From: an uncultured Oscillospiraceae bacterium
GTDB taxonomy: Bacteria; Bacillota; Clostridia; Oscillospirales; Oscillospiraceae
DNA: 64,000 bases
Assembly: GCA_900768135.1 (NCBI GenBank)
Contig: CAAGBT010000031.1
Span: 44,748-108,747 of the forward strand
Reading direction: 5' to 3'
Of this stretch, positions 45,198 through 57,554 are shown one piece after another (position 1 is the stretch's first letter; every line of letters begins with the position of its first letter). A model generated the notes under the pieces. That model searched no databases. It was not told where the DNA came from and was given only the letters and a program-made list of their open reading frames with translations. Made by a program: the position numbers and the translations under genes.

Positions 45198-45788
45198 CTA
45201 TTCCAGAACAAACCGCCGGAGCGGCGCCAGCTCCGCGTCCGAGCAGGTGCAGACGCAGGCGGCATAGCCTGCAAAAACCGCCGGATACCAGAAGCGTTCG
45301 TTCTCCGGCGCAGGCGCGGCGGCCGTATGCGAACCCGCAAGCCCGAAGCCGCTCCGCTTGCAGCGGCTCTCGCCCCGCACCCACCGTTCAAAGAATTCCC
45401 GCTCCGTTGCCGCACCGCCCACGCGGCGCAGCATCCGCTCGCTGACGGGACGGAGCTTTTCAATGTCCACGCCGATCGGCTGATCGTGTATCCCGACAAG
45501 CACCGCGCCGCGCGTGTGGCTGAGATTGAAGCAGACGTCCGGATAATCCGGGAACCCCGGCTTTCCCCAGCGCCCGCAGGTCATTGGCGGAAGGCTTGCC
45601 CAGCCGTAGAGTTCACGAAGCGCCGCCCGCAGCGCCGCATAGGCGCACAGCGGCTCTCCGGCAAGCTCCGGGCGGCTCAGCCGCTCCAGCCGCGCGCGCC
45701 GTTCCGGCGGCAGGAGCTTCATAAGCGTTTCCGTTTCCTCCGCGCGCAGCGCGCGCTGAAGCCGGACCGCATACAGATGGATCTTCAA
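45198..45788 (-). CDS. 4'-phosphopantetheinyl transferase (Sfp type)
   Basis: Protein of 196 residues. CFNLSHTRGAVLVGI and IGVDIEKLRPV hold the Mg-binding aspartate and glutamate, and FFERWVRGES replaces the usual W-x-x-KEA-x-x-K motif with its glutamate kept. The enzyme transfers phosphopantetheine from CoA to acyl, peptidyl or aryl carrier proteins. No NRPS or PKS genes are in the window. The frame is open to 45812, but GGGAGG at 9 bases before a TTG at 45788 suggests that start. Confidence 0.83.
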   Translation of the reverse strand: MKIHLYAVRLQRALRAEETETLMKLLPPERRARLERLSRPELAGEPLCAYAALRAALRELYGWASLPPMTCGRWGKPGFPDYPDVCFNLSHTRGAVLVGIHDQPIGVDIEKLRPVSERMLRRVGGAATEREFFERWVRGESRCKRSGFGLAGSHTAAAPAPENERFWYPAVFAGYAACVCTCSDAELAPLRRFVLE

Positions 45789-45971
45789 GTCTGCCGCCCT
45801 CCCATATCGCATTCTGCGGCGATTATACCCTGACCGCCGCTGTCTGTCAAACCGGGCGCATCAAATATTTTCTGAAATTTTCCCGCAAAAAAAGGAAAAC
45901 GGTCATTTTCAGCGTATACTTTGTTTATCAGATCATTTTGCTGCCGCATCACATGGAAAGGAGTGCGCGCC

Positions 45972-47756
45972 ATGCCTTTTGACCAGCGGTTTCTGGACGA
46001 GCTGATCGCCCGCAACGATATTGTTGACGTTGTGAGCAATTATGTTTCGCTGCAGAAAAAGGGTGCAAACTATTTTGGCCTGTGTCCGTTCCATAACGAA
46101 AAGACCGGCTCGTTCTCCGTTTCTCCGGATAAGCAGATCTGCTACTGCTTTGGCTGCAAGAAGGGCGGCGGCGTTATCAACTTCATCATGGAGGAGGAAC
46201 ACCTCTCCTTTCCGGACGCTGTGCGCTTTTTGGCCAAGCGGGTCAATATGCCCGTTCCGGAGGAGGCGCACAGCGAAGAGAGCCGCCTGCGTACGCGCAT
46301 TCTCGCGCTCAACCGCGATGCGGCGCGGTTCTATTATGAACAGCTCCATTCGCCGCGCGGCGAGCCGGTGATGGACTATATGCGCAGCCGCAGGATCACG
46401 CAGCGCAACGCAACAAATTTCGGTCTGGGCGCCGCCGCGGATGAATGGACGCTGCTGACCGATGCGATGCGCCGGAAAGGCTACGGGGACGGCGAGCTGC
46501 TCGCCTCGGGGCTTGCCATCCGCGGCAAAAACGGCGGACTGTACGATAAATTCCGCAGGCGGCTGATTTTTCCGATCATTGATGTGCGCGGCGACGTGCT
46601 GGGCTTCGGCGGGCGCATCATCAGCAAGGACGACCCGGGCGCAAAATATATGAACACGCCGGAAACGATCGTTTACAGTAAGCGTCGCGTTCTTTACGGA
46701 CTGAACCTTGCCAAGAAAAGCAAGCGCGGCAGCATCATTCTGGTCGAGGGCAATATCGATGTGGTGATGCTGCATCAGGCGGGCTTTGACAACGCCTGCG
46801 CCTCGATGGGAACAGCGCTCACAAGCGAGCAGCTGCAGCTGCTCAGCCGCTACACGAAGGAGATCGTCCTGTGCTACGACAACGACGACGCCGGAAAAAC
46901 GGCGACGCAGAAAGCGCTGACCCTGCTCAACAGTACCGACTTTCAGGTCAAGGTGCTGGAGCTTCCCAGGCGGCTTGTGGACGGACAGTATGTTAAGCAG
47001 GACGCCGACGATTTCATCAAGTATCAGGGAAAAGACGCCTTTGAGCATCTGCTCTCGGGCAGCGAGAGCGGAATGGATTTCCGCATGGCGCAGGTCGCCG
47101 CAAAATTTGACCTGAAGAGCGACGAGGGCCGTATCGGCTACGCGGAGGCCGCCGCCGCGCTGCTCGCCTCCGTGCCGAACGCGGTGGAGCGCGAGATCTA
47201 TTCCGTGCGCGCAGCAGAGGCCGCCGGGATCACGCCGGACGCGATGAAGCTTGAAGTCGAGCGCGCGCGGAAGCGCGCCCGCTATAAGGAAAGGCGCGAG
47301 CAGGAACGCCGCGACCTCAACCCGGCGGCAAATGCGCAGCCCCGCGAACGCGCCATCCGCTATACGGATCTGCGCTCCGCGCTGGCCGAGGAAGGCGTGC
47401 TGCGGCTGCTGACGCTGGACGATTCCCTCTTTGCAGGCGCGCCGCCGCTGCGCGGAGAGGACTTCTCCTCCCCCCTGCTGGGCCGGTTCTTCACGGCGCT
47501 GAGCAGCCAGATCGCGCACAGCGGGCGGGTGAACATCGGCGCGCTGGCGGGGGATTTTACCGCTGAGGAGGTCAACCATTTAAGCGGCATCCTGCAAAAG
47601 CCGGAATCGCTGAAAAACGGCGCGCAGGCGCTGAGGGATTACTGTAATATCATTTCAGACGAAGCACACAAGCGCGCAGCCGTCAATGAAGACCCCCTGA
47701 CGGCAGCGATGGAAAAGAACAAATACAAGGGTAACGGAGGAAAGCAAAATGGATAA
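45972..47756 (+). CDS. dnaG: DNA primase
   Basis: Protein of 594 residues. The zinc domain is complete ([11 protein letters not shown] and CYCFGC), the TOPRIM core has [15 protein letters not shown] and LCYDNDDAG, and the C-terminal domain binds the helicase. GGAAAGGAG lies 9 bases before the ATG at 45972. The last 8 bases overlap rpoD, as in the classic macromolecular synthesis operon, although rpsU is absent here. Confidence 0.95.
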   Translation: MPFDQRFLDELIARNDIVDVVSNYVSLQKKGANYFGLCPFHNEKTGSFSVSPDKQICYCFGCKKGGGVINFIMEEEHLSFPDAVRFLAKRVNMPVPEEAHSEESRLRTRILALNRDAARFYYEQLHSPRGEPVMDYMRSRRITQRNATNFGLGAAADEWTLLTDAMRRKGYGDGELLASGLAIRGKNGGLYDKFRRRLIFPIIDVRGDVLGFGGRIISKDDPGAKYMNTPETIVYSKRRVLYGLNLAKKSKRGSIILVEGNIDVVMLHQAGFDNACASMGTALTSEQLQLLSRYTKEIVLCYDNDDAGKTATQKALTLLNSTDFQVKVLELPRRLVDGQYVKQDADDFIKYQGKDAFEHLLSGSESGMDFRMAQVAAKFDLKSDEGRIGYAEAAAALLASVPNAVEREIYSVRAAEAAGITPDAMKLEVERARKRARYKERREQERRDLNPAANAQPRERAIRYTDLRSALAEEGVLRLLTLDDSLFAGAPPLRGEDFSSPLLGRFFTALSSQIAHSGRVNIGALAGDFTAEEVNHLSGILQKPESLKNGAQALRDYCNIISDEAHKRAAVNEDPLTAAMEKNKYKGNGGKQNG

Positions 47757-49152
47757 GGAACTGACCAGCAAGGAACTGGAAGAACAGGCGAACGCACTTT
47801 TGGCCGGGGCAGATTTTGAAGAGATCAAGCTGCCAAAAAAGGCAAAGAAGGCTGCCGCCGAAAAAAAAGCGGAGGAGACGGCTCTGGCGGAAAATTCTGC
47901 CGAGAAGTATCCCCCGCTGGAGGAAAAGCTGGTCGCCACGCTGCCCGCAGCCGCTCTGCTGCAAAGCAACGAAAAGCTGATGGGGCTTTTTGCCAAGGGC
48001 AAAGCCAAGGGCAAGCTGGACTCTGCAGACCTGATGGAGGTTCTCGACGAGATGAACCTTGAGAGCGAGCAGCTTGACCAGATCTATGACTCGCTGGAAA
48101 CGCTCGGCGTTGACGTTGGCACCGCCGAGGCCATCGACAGCAGCATCGACGATATCGAGCCGCCGATGGAGGAGATCGCCGAGATCGAAGAAGAGGAGCT
48201 GGTTGATCCGAACGAACTGGTGGACAGCTTTTCCACCGACGACCCCGTGCGGATGTACCTCAAGGAGATCGGCAAGGTATCGCTGCTGTCCGCCGATGAA
48301 GAGATCGCGCTGGCAACGGATATGTCGGCAGGCGTGGAAGCGCAGCAGAAGCTGGACGAGGCGGCTAAAAACGGTACGGAGCTGAGCGAGGAAGAAACCC
48401 GCGCGCTCAAGGCCGCCGCAAAAAAGGGCGAGCGCTCCAAGCAGCGGCTGGCCGAGGCAAACCTGCGTCTGGTCGTGTCCATCGCCAAGCGTTACGTCGG
48501 GCGCGGTATGCTGTTTCTCGACCTGATCCAGGAGGGCAATCTGGGCCTTATCAAAGCCGTGGAAAAGTTCGACTACACCAAGGGCTACAAATTCTCCACC
48601 TATGCAACGTGGTGGATCCGCCAGGCCATCACCCGCGCCATCGCCGATCAGGCGCGCACGATCCGCATCCCCGTACACATGGTCGAGACCATCAACAAGG
48701 TCATCCGCGTCAGCCGTCAGCTTCTGCAGGAGCTGGGTCACGATCCCTCTCCGGAGGAGATCGCCGCAGAAATGGATATGCCGGTGGATAAGGTGCGCGA
48801 GATCCTGAAGATCGCGCAGGAGCCCGTCTCTCTCGAAACGCCGATCGGCGAGGAGGAAGACAGTCACCTTGGCGACTTTATCCCCGACGAGGGCGCAAGC
48901 GAACCGAGCGAGGCCGCATCGTTCACCCTCCTGCAGGAACAGCTTGTGGATGTGCTTTCCACGCTCACTCCGCGCGAGGAAAAGGTTCTCAAGCTCCGCT
49001 TCGGCATCGAAGATGGACGTCCCCGCACGCTGGAGGAGGTCGGCAAGGAGTTTGACGTTACGCGTGAGCGCATCCGCCAGATCGAAGCCAAGGCGCTGCG
49101 CAAGCTCCGCCACCCCAGCAGAAGCAAAAAGCTGAAGGATTTTCTGAACTGA
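47749..49152 (+). CDS. rpoD: Primary sigma factor SigA/RpoD
   Basis: Protein of 467 residues. Regions 2 to 4 are complete: [21 protein letters not shown] (1.2), [15 protein letters not shown] and [37 protein letters not shown] split around region 2, and [22 protein letters not shown] in region 4.2. The N-terminal ~150 residues are acidic and lysine-rich as in other Clostridia SigA. Overlap with dnaG couples expression. A terminator follows. Confidence 0.95.
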   Translation: MDKELTSKELEEQANALLAGADFEEIKLPKKAKKAAAEKKAEETALAENSAEKYPPLEEKLVATLPAAALLQSNEKLMGLFAKGKAKGKLDSADLMEVLDEMNLESEQLDQIYDSLETLGVDVGTAEAIDSSIDDIEPPMEEIAEIEEEELVDPNELVDSFSTDDPVRMYLKEIGKVSLLSADEEIALATDMSAGVEAQQKLDEAAKNGTELSEEETRALKAAAKKGERSKQRLAEANLRLVVSIAKRYVGRGMLFLDLIQEGNLGLIKAVEKFDYTKGYKFSTYATWWIRQAITRAIADQARTIRIPVHMVETINKVIRVSRQLLQELGHDPSPEEIAAEMDMPVDKVREILKIAQEPVSLETPIGEEEDSHLGDFIPDEGASEPSEAASFTLLQEQLVDVLSTLTPREEKVLKLRFGIEDGRPRTLEEVGKEFDVTRERIRQIEAKALRKLRHPSRSKKLKDFLN

Positions 49153-49164
49153 ACATCGCACCGC

Positions 49165-49198
49165 GCGGCGGCAGATTTATATCTGCCGCCGCATTTTT
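49165..49198 (+). terminator. Terminator after dnaG-rpoD
   Basis: A 12-bp perfect stem (49165-49176 with 49181-49192), then ATTTTTT. Confidence 0.9.
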
Positions 49199-49230
49199 TG
49201 CGCCGTTCGTCAATTATGAACTGCGTGTAA

Positions 49231-49265
49231 ATTTATATATAACTCGCAAGTATTTTTATATAAAT
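49231..49265. promoter_or_regulatory. Inverted repeat upstream of the RHH gene, possible operator
   Basis: ATTTATATA (49231-49239) and TATATAAAT (49257-49265), a perfect 9-bp inverted repeat with 17 bases between, ending 3 bases before the -35. Ribbon-helix-helix repressors often bind such sites in front of their own genes. Confidence 0.5.
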
Positions 49266-49268
49266 CTA

Positions 49269-49296
49269 TTGGCAAAATTCGCTCTTGTGCTATGAT
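49269..49296 (+). promoter_or_regulatory. Predicted sigma-A promoter of the RHH gene (and clpB)
   Basis: TTGGCA, 16 bases, TATGAT. Confidence 0.65.
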
Positions 49297-49334
49297 AGCA
49301 TTCGGAAAGAAAAAGAACTTCAAGGAGGCGCATG

Positions 49335-49985
49335 ATGAAAAAGAACCTGTACAGCCTGACGCTGTCAGACGATGTGGTGCGGGAGATCGACGCGCTGGCA
49401 CACCGCATGGGAACGAACCGTTCGGCACTCGTCAACCGGATTCTGGCCGAGTACGTCTCTGTGCCGACGCCGGAACGCCGCTGGAACGATATCTTTGCGG
49501 CCATCGAAGAGCTGATGACGCCCACGCGCGAACTGGTACCGTTCTTCGCCCCCGGCTCGTCCACGATGTCGCTCAAATCGAGCCTGAGCTACAAGTATCG
49601 CCCCACGGTCAAGTACGAGGTCGATCTGAGCAGCAGTGACGGCCAGACGATGGGTATGCTGAACGTCGTGTTCCGCACACAGTCGGCGTCTCTCATCTCC
49701 GCAATGACGGACTTCTTCCGCCTCTGGGTGCAGATCGAAGACAAGTGCCTCGCTCCCCTGCTCGGCAGCTCCATCTCCTGCGCGCTGTACGACGGGCGCT
49801 TCGTCCGTCCGCTTGCGATGCCGCGCGGCAAGGCACTGACGGCGGACGATGTTGCCGGTGCGATCAGCGCTTACGTCCAGCTCTTTGACCGGCTGCTCAA
49901 GGGCTACCTCGACGGCTCGCTCAGTGCGGGCGACGTTGAAATGGCCTACCGCGGCGATCTGAGAAGCAGAACGCTGCTGATTTAA
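49335..49985 (+). CDS. Ribbon-helix-helix (CopG-like) regulator with a novel C-terminal domain
   Basis: Protein of 216 residues. Residues 1-45 look like an RHH DNA-binding domain (NLYSLTLSDDVVREIDALAHRMGTN then RSALVNRILAEYV). The remaining 170 residues are a compact domain with YKYRPTVKYEVDLSSSDG and a phenylalanine/tryptophan segment (MTDFFRLWVQIEDKCL) that I do not recognise. AGGAGG sits 6 bases before the ATG at 49335, while the ATG at 49332 is only 3 bases away. It is 42 bases upstream of clpB and may control it together with itself. Confidence 0.72.
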   Translation: MKKNLYSLTLSDDVVREIDALAHRMGTNRSALVNRILAEYVSVPTPERRWNDIFAAIEELMTPTRELVPFFAPGSSTMSLKSSLSYKYRPTVKYEVDLSSSDGQTMGMLNVVFRTQSASLISAMTDFFRLWVQIEDKCLAPLLGSSISCALYDGRFVRPLAMPRGKALTADDVAGAISAYVQLFDRLLKGYLDGSLSAGDVEMAYRGDLRSRTLLI

Positions 49986-50027
49986 TCACTTAATTGTAAA
50001 AAAAACACGAATTTGAGGTGAACTTGA

Positions 50028-52619
<2,592 letters not shown>

Positions 52620-52632
52620 ATATGCGCGAAAA

Positions 52633-52656
52633 GCCGCCCAAAAGGGCGGCTTTTTC
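52633..52656 (+). terminator. Terminator after clpB
   Basis: GCCGCCC, AAAA loop, GGGCGGC, then five T. Confidence 0.92.
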
Positions 52657-52746
52657 GTTTCGCTACCGATAGTAGCGGAATACTTGGTGGACTTTTGCGG
52701 CCAAAACTGCTACGATGTCACCATCGACGCAAAGGAGGCTTCGCTT

Positions 52747-53283
52747 ATGGACAACGAACTCGGCGCGCGCATCCGCACGCTGCGCAAGGAACGCGGGCTG
52801 TCGCAGGAGGCGCTGGCGCAGGCGCTCGAGGTCTCGCGGCAGGCCGTGACAAAGCGGGAGGACGGCTCATCGCTGCCGAGTACGGCGAACCTCTTCGCGC
52901 TCTCGGGCTTTTTCGGCGTTCCGCTCGCGGAATTGACCGGCACGCCGGAGGGGGATGCTTCCCCGTCAAGCGCAGCGAGTATGTCGGAGAAAACACGCAA
53001 TAAGCGCGCAAAAGTCCTGTACATCGGCGCATGGGTGCTGCTGGCCGTCAGCATACCGGTACTGCTTATATGCGCCGTGCAGTATTTTACCGCCGGGCCG
53101 CCTATTCCCGAGGATGTTTCGATCATCGGCGGCGTTGATATGGCGACAGATATCTACGTTATGGGTCGGTTTCCTTCGCATCTGTTTTTAGCCGCACTAT
53201 CGCTCTTTGCCGTGGGACTTGGTATGCTGATAGGATTGAAAATCAAAAGGAAGAAAGGAAAAATACATGACAGGCAAGATTAA
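52747..53283 (+). CDS. XRE-family regulator with two membrane helices
   Basis: Protein of 178 residues. Residues 5-65 are an HTH_3 domain (IRTLRKERGLSQEALAQALEVSRQAVTKRED), followed by a flexible linker and two membrane helices (about 94-116 and 147-168) with a short outer loop. This makes a membrane-bound one-component regulator. AAAGGAGG lies 9 bases before the ATG. It overlaps the next lipoprotein gene by 17 bases, so the lipoprotein may be its sensing partner. No target is obvious; autoregulation is likely. Confidence 0.82.
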   Translation: MDNELGARIRTLRKERGLSQEALAQALEVSRQAVTKREDGSSLPSTANLFALSGFFGVPLAELTGTPEGDASPSSAASMSEKTRNKRAKVLYIGAWVLLAVSIPVLLICAVQYFTAGPPIPEDVSIIGGVDMATDIYVMGRFPSHLFLAALSLFAVGLGMLIGLKIKRKKGKIHDRQD

Positions 53284-53674
53284 AGCTTTATTTCCGCTGC
53301 TGCTCATTTTTCTGCTTGTCGGCTGCGGCAAAACGGATGACGGCCTGACCATCGAGGGCCACGGCTGGACATACGCAAACGCCATCGACAGCGCGGGTCA
53401 GCCGCTCGACCTCCCCGCCCTCACCTGCGCCGCGCAGGACGGCGCGCTGACCGTCACCAACACGGACGGCAGCACGCAGAGCGGCGCCTATATCCTCACC
53501 CAGCGCGACGCGAACAACGTTCTCTACGATCTTACGCTGGACGGCGAGACCGGTACGGCGCTTGTCGGCGTCACGGAATATACCGATGGTACAGGCGGAA
53601 AAAGCAGCGAGTATACGCTCATTTTATCGCTGCCGGAGCAAACGGTTTATTTCCATGCAGGCATGGAGGAGTGA
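53267..53674 (+). CDS. Small lipoprotein of unknown function
   Basis: Protein of 135 residues. The N-terminus is a lipoprotein signal (LLLIFLLVGC), so Cys20 is the lipid-anchored first mature residue. The rest is beta-rich with GHGWTYANAIDSAGQPLDLP, TNTDGSTQSGAYIL and SSEYTLILSLPEQTVYF. I do not recognise a family. It overlaps the membrane-bound XRE regulator, which suggests a shared signalling task at the cell surface. It has no following gene on its strand. Confidence 0.75.
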   Translation: MTGKIKALFPLLLIFLLVGCGKTDDGLTIEGHGWTYANAIDSAGQPLDLPALTCAAQDGALTVTNTDGSTQSGAYILTQRDANNVLYDLTLDGETGTALVGVTEYTDGTGGKSSEYTLILSLPEQTVYFHAGMEE

Positions 53675-53731
53675 GGCCGCGCAATGCGCGGCGGAGGCTT
53701 CCCTGCTCGGCGCAGCAAAACCTGTAAAGCA

Positions 53732-54799
53732 CTATTGCCTTAATAGCCTTTTAATTTCTTCCTCTGCGAGCGCAGTGACCCCTTCAAAATCCACACAGGG
53801 ATGGTACGCACATTCCAGTGCATCGTGCGCTTTTTTCGCATCCGACAGCGCACTCACAGCTTCGTCTAAAAGAGACGCCTCCACGCGCCGCGCAAAGCGC
53901 AGCTTCGCCTTCTGCGTGCGCGTGAGCTTTTCCTCTGCCATCGCGTCGAGCCGCAGACGGCGGTAGGGCTTCCCCTCATACGGAATGCGCGCATTCGTTG
54001 TAACGAACGCCAGCCCCTTTTCCGGGAGCATGAGGTGCTGCAGTTCCCGCGGCCTGTCAGGGTCCGGGCAGGCAACGACGTCCAGTCCCCTTTCCCGTGC
54101 GGCAGCGCAGACGCTCTCAAGCGCCTGCGCGCCGAGGCCTGCGCTGTCGCACAGCTCGTAGACGCGCGGACAAAGCGTTTCGACCGTGTCGAACCGGCAA
54201 ATATCGCCCAAGTGCGTCATGCCGCCGAGAAACGCCCGCACAACGCGGCCGTTCCCCCGTCCTGCGGCGCGCAGCTCGCGCGAAAGGATGCCGTTCATGC
54301 GGCGGCGCAGCTTTGCAAAATCCATCTGCGCGTGCAGCACCGTGCGGCGTTCCGAGGCCATCTCGTCCATCGCGCGCAGAATACGGTAGGCGCTGCGGTA
54401 GTGCGCACGATACTTGTCGCTGAGCGTCTGAAGCTCCGCGCGGATCGCCTTGGCCGCTTCCACATCGTAAAAGCGCGTCAGATCAACATACCGCTCATTC
54501 GCCACCGCATACGTTGGCTCCAGCACATGCGGCGCTGTTCCATCGACAACGGCGGCGCGGCGGTCCGGAAAGATCGCGCCGTCAAGCGACTCCGGATCGC
54601 CCGAACACGGGATGTAGATCACGCGCTCACCGCGCTGCTCCGCCGCAGCGCCCATCCGGCGCATAAACGTTGACTTTCCGCAGCCCGGGCCGCCCTTGAG
54701 AATCATCAGGTCGTCAAAGCGGCCGCCCAGCATCTGGTCGTAAAGCGAGTAAAACCCCTCGCCGCTGTTTGCGCCGAGGAAAAAATGGACTGGCTTCAT
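53732..54799 (-). CDS. P-loop ATPase family protein of PRK06851 type, second half degenerate
   Basis: Protein of 355 residues. The N-terminus HFFLGANSGEGFYSLYDQMLGGRF and LKGGPGCGKSTFMRRMG (P-loop, 36-43) match an uncharacterised Firmicutes ATPase family that, as I recall it, has two similar halves, each with a P-loop. Here the second half begins near residue 190 (RAFLGGMTHLGDICRF), but its P-loop position reads SAGLGAQAL, with no GKS/T. The C-terminus carries lysine-rich helices. GGATAC-like sequence, not a strong Shine-Dalgarno, precedes the ATG. Function unknown. Confidence 0.75.
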   Translation of the reverse strand: MKPVHFFLGANSGEGFYSLYDQMLGGRFDDLMILKGGPGCGKSTFMRRMGAAAEQRGERVIYIPCSGDPESLDGAIFPDRRAAVVDGTAPHVLEPTYAVANERYVDLTRFYDVEAAKAIRAELQTLSDKYRAHYRSAYRILRAMDEMASERRTVLHAQMDFAKLRRRMNGILSRELRAAGRGNGRVVRAFLGGMTHLGDICRFDTVETLCPRVYELCDSAGLGAQALESVCAAARERGLDVVACPDPDRPRELQHLMLPEKGLAFVTTNARIPYEGKPYRRLRLDAMAEEKLTRTQKAKLRFARRVEASLLDEAVSALSDAKKAHDALECAYHPCVDFEGVTALAEEEIKRLLRQ

Positions 54800-54894
54800 T
54801 GTATCCCTCCCAAACGAAACGTTCCTGCCCCAGCATATGCGCTTGCTTCTGTCCCCGCGCTTTTCCGGCGATACATTTCTTCATCCATCAGAAA

Positions 54895-54921
54895 AACGGA
54901 GAAGCAGTTTGCTTCTCCGTT
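54895..54921 (-). terminator. Terminator after glsA
   Basis: An 11-bp stem (54895-54905 with 54911-54921), followed on the minus strand by TTTTTC. Confidence 0.8.
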
Positions 54922-54986
54922 CCCGTTTTTCTTATACCGGACTGCGGCCATGCGCGGTGCAAAGGTACTTTGCGCGCCGCCGCGCT

Positions 54987-55934
54987 TCACCGCTCGGACG
55001 TTCCGCCGCCCTCCTGAAACAGATGCAGCCCCAGCTCGTGCGAAAGGTATTTCATCATCGCGCAGCCCGCGATGCAGTTGCCCCTGTCGTCCAGCGCCGG
55101 CCCGTAGATCCCGATGCCGGCCTTTCCGTGTACCGCAGCCATCAGTCCCCCGCCAACGCCCGATTTGGTCGGCACGCCGACCTCCACGGCAAAGCGCCCG
55201 GAGCCATCGTACATCCCGCAGGTCAGCATGATGGAAAGAACCGTGCGGACCGTTTCCGGCTTCAGGAGGCGCTCCTTCGTAAGCGGGTTGACGCCGCCGT
55301 TTGCCAGCAGCAGCGCAAAGGCGGCAAGGGACGCCGCCGTAACGTTCAGCGAACACATCTTTGTGTAAAGCTCGATGCTGTTGTCCACGTTCGCCGTAAT
55401 GATCCCCTTGCTCTTGAGCAGATAGGCGATCGCGCGGTTGCGGTCGCAGGAGTTCATTTCGGAGAGATAGACCTGGCGGTTGAGCGTGATGCCCGGATCG
55501 CCGCACAGAAGCCTTGCATAGTCCAGCAGCTCCTCAAACGAAACATAATCGATGATGGTGCTTTCCACGGCGATCGCACCGGAATTGATCATAGGATTGA
55601 AGGGCCTGTTCGATTGCAGATCCAGCTCGACGATGGAATTGAACGCCTCGCCGGACGGTTCCATTCCCACGTGGCGGAAGACCTCTTCCTCGCCGCGCAC
55701 CTCCAGCGCCTTGCAGAGGGAGATGACCTTGGAAATGGACTGAATGGTAAAGCGTATGCCGGCGTCTCCCTCCCGGCAGACCGATCCGTCCGGCAGCGCC
55801 AGACAGATACCGAGCGCGTCCTTCCGCGCCTTGCCGAGTTCAGGAATGTAATCTGCAACCGCGCCATGCGGAATCTCCGCGCGGCCGATCTCCATTGCCC
55901 TGTGCAGCGCCGTTCTGATTCTCTGATCGTCCAT
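54987..55934 (-). CDS. glsA: Glutaminase
   Basis: Protein of 315 residues, a serine-dependent glutaminase. FTIQSISKVISL holds the catalytic serine and lysine (S-x-x-K); NPMINSGAIAVESTI, SEMNSCDRNRAIAYLLKSKGII, LANGGVNPLT and TCGMYDGSGRFA are the family motifs. It converts glutamine to glutamate and ammonia. The frame is open far upstream, but the MDDQRIRTALHRAMEIGR start at 55934 gives the usual length. It diverges from selA. Confidence 0.94.
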   Translation of the reverse strand: MDDQRIRTALHRAMEIGRAEIPHGAVADYIPELGKARKDALGICLALPDGSVCREGDAGIRFTIQSISKVISLCKALEVRGEEEVFRHVGMEPSGEAFNSIVELDLQSNRPFNPMINSGAIAVESTIIDYVSFEELLDYARLLCGDPGITLNRQVYLSEMNSCDRNRAIAYLLKSKGIITANVDNSIELYTKMCSLNVTAASLAAFALLLANGGVNPLTKERLLKPETVRTVLSIMLTCGMYDGSGRFAVEVGVPTKSGVGGGLMAAVHGKAGIGIYGPALDDRGNCIAGCAMMKYLSHELGLHLFQEGGGTSER

Positions 55935-56015
55935 GTAAAAGCTCTCTCTTTCTGCTACAGCGTTCTTTTCCGCTGCGGCCGGCGCGCGCAAAACATACGC
56001 GCCAAACGCAGTCTG

Positions 56016-56045
56016 ATTATAACACGGCCTTTCGCAATAACTCAA
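56016..56045 (-). promoter_or_regulatory. Predicted sigma-A promoter of glsA
   Basis: On the minus strand TTGAGT, 18 bases, TATAAT. Confidence 0.7.
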
Positions 56046-56105
56046 GCGCCAAATGCCGCAATCCCGTTCCGCCGCGCACCGGCGTAAAGTTTTTTGCACA
56101 ATGGG

Positions 56106-56134
56106 TTTACTTTCCCCCGCAAACCGATTATGAT
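56106..56134 (+). promoter_or_regulatory. Predicted sigma-A promoter of selA
   Basis: TTTACT, 17 bases, TATGAT, 41 bases before the selA start. Confidence 0.6.
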
Positions 56135-56174
56135 GTATGAATGGGATTATTTCAACAGGAAGGAGACCGTACCC

Positions 56175-57554
56175 ATGGATAATTCCCTCCTTCGCACCAT
56201 TCCCAAAGTCGATGAGCTTCTCAATCTTCCCGCGCTGCGCGCCGTGTGCGCAGATGTTCCCCTGCCGGCGCTGACCGAAGCCGTGCGGGTCGAGCTGGAT
56301 GCGCTGCGTGCGCAGCTTTGCAGCGGCGAATGCAGCGCCGTGCCGGACGCCGATACACTTTGCTCCCGCATCGCTGCGCGCGCGCGCAGCGCGCGCCTTC
56401 CCGCGCTGCGCAGCGTGATCAATGCAACGGGCGTTACGCTGCACACAAATCTGGGCCGCGCCTGCCTGAGCGAACGCGCCGCTGCCGCCGCTGCCGCCGC
56501 CGCACGGGATTATTCCACGCTGGAATATGATATTTCCACCGGCGCGCGCGGCGACCGCTGCCGTCATATCGAGCCGCTGCTCCAGCGCCTTACCGGCGCT
56601 GAGAGCGCCATGGTCGTAAACAACAACGCCGCCGCCGTGCTGCTGATCCTCTCGGCGCTTGCAGCCGGAGGCGAGGTGGTCGTCTCTCGCGGGGAGCTGG
56701 TAGAGATCGGCGGCTCGTTCCGCATCCCGGACATTATGGAGGCCTGCGGTGCGGCCCTGCGCGAGGTAGGCGCCACCAACAAAACGCATTTGGCCGACTA
56801 TGAGCGCGCCATCGGCGAGGAAACGCGCGCGCTGATGAAGGTCCACACCAGCAATTTCCGCATTCTTGGCTTCACCGAGGCGGTTGGCCGCGCGGAGCTC
56901 GCCGCCCTTGCGCACGCGCACGGCCTGCCGATGATCGAAGATCTTGGCAGCGGGTGTCTGACTGCGCTGGAGCCGTTTGGCGTCTGCGGCGAGCCGATGG
57001 CGCAGTCCTCCGTGCGCGCGGGCGTTGACCTCATATCCTTTTCCGGGGATAAGCTGCTCGGCGGCCCGCAGGCTGGCGTCATTCTGGGCAAAAAGCAGTA
57101 TATCGACCGGCTGAAGCGGCACCCGCTTGCGCGCGCCATGCGTGCAGACAAGCTGACGCTTGCCGCTCTGGAAGCGACTCTGCGCGCCTATGCCGATGGC
57201 ACTGCGTCCGATGAGATCCCAACGCTGCGGATGCTTGCGCTGACGCCGGACGAGCTGCGCGCGCGTGCGGACGAGCTGTGTACCCTGCTGACGGCCTGCG
57301 GCGTTGACGCCGCAGTTCTTGCTTCGCAGGATCCCGTTGGAGGCGGCAGCGCTCCGGCGCAGCTCCTGCCCGCATTTGCCGTGGCGATCCGACCGCACGG
57401 CTGCAGCGCAGACGCGCTGGAGCGGCGGCTGCGCAAGCGCGACGCCCCCATTATCGCGCGTGTTTCGCACGGGTGCGTGCTGCTGGGAATGCGTACCCTG
57501 CGGCGCGAACAGTTTCCCGCCATCGCCGCAGCGCTTGCGGAGGCGGCACAATGA
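56175..57554 (+). CDS. selA: L-seryl-tRNA(Sec) selenium transferase
   Basis: Protein of 459 residues. The N-terminal domain (IPKVDELLN) binds tRNA-Sec; [39 protein letters not shown] and the PLP lysine Lys293 in [14 protein letters not shown] are the SelA core. It converts Ser-tRNA(Sec) to Sec-tRNA(Sec) using selenophosphate. AAGGAG lies 9 bases upstream of the ATG at 56175; an upstream open frame lacks a better start. It overlaps selB by 4 bases (ATGA). SelD is not in the window. Confidence 0.95.
   Translation: MDNSLLRTIPKVDELLNLPALRAVCADVPLPALTEAVRVELDALRAQLCSGECSAVPDADTLCSRIAARARSARLPALRSVINATGVTLHTNLGRACLSERAAAAAAAAARDYSTLEYDISTGARGDRCRHIEPLLQRLTGAESAMVVNNNAAAVLLILSALAAGGEVVVSRGELVEIGGSFRIPDIMEACGAALREVGATNKTHLADYERAIGEETRALMKVHTSNFRILGFTEAVGRAELAALAHAHGLPMIEDLGSGCLTALEPFGVCGEPMAQSSVRAGVDLISFSGDKLLGGPQAGVILGKKQYIDRLKRHPLARAMRADKLTLAALEATLRAYADGTASDEIPTLRMLALTPDELRARADELCTLLTACGVDAAVLASQDPVGGGSAPAQLLPAFAVAIRPHGCSADALERRLRKRDAPIIARVSHGCVLLGMRTLRREQFPAIAAALAEAAQ

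Noticed and set aside
54987..57551. An 854-codon minus-strand frame reading through glsA and opposite selA
   Set aside because: Only the last 315 codons are glutaminase. The rest lies opposite selA and across the divergent promoter region.
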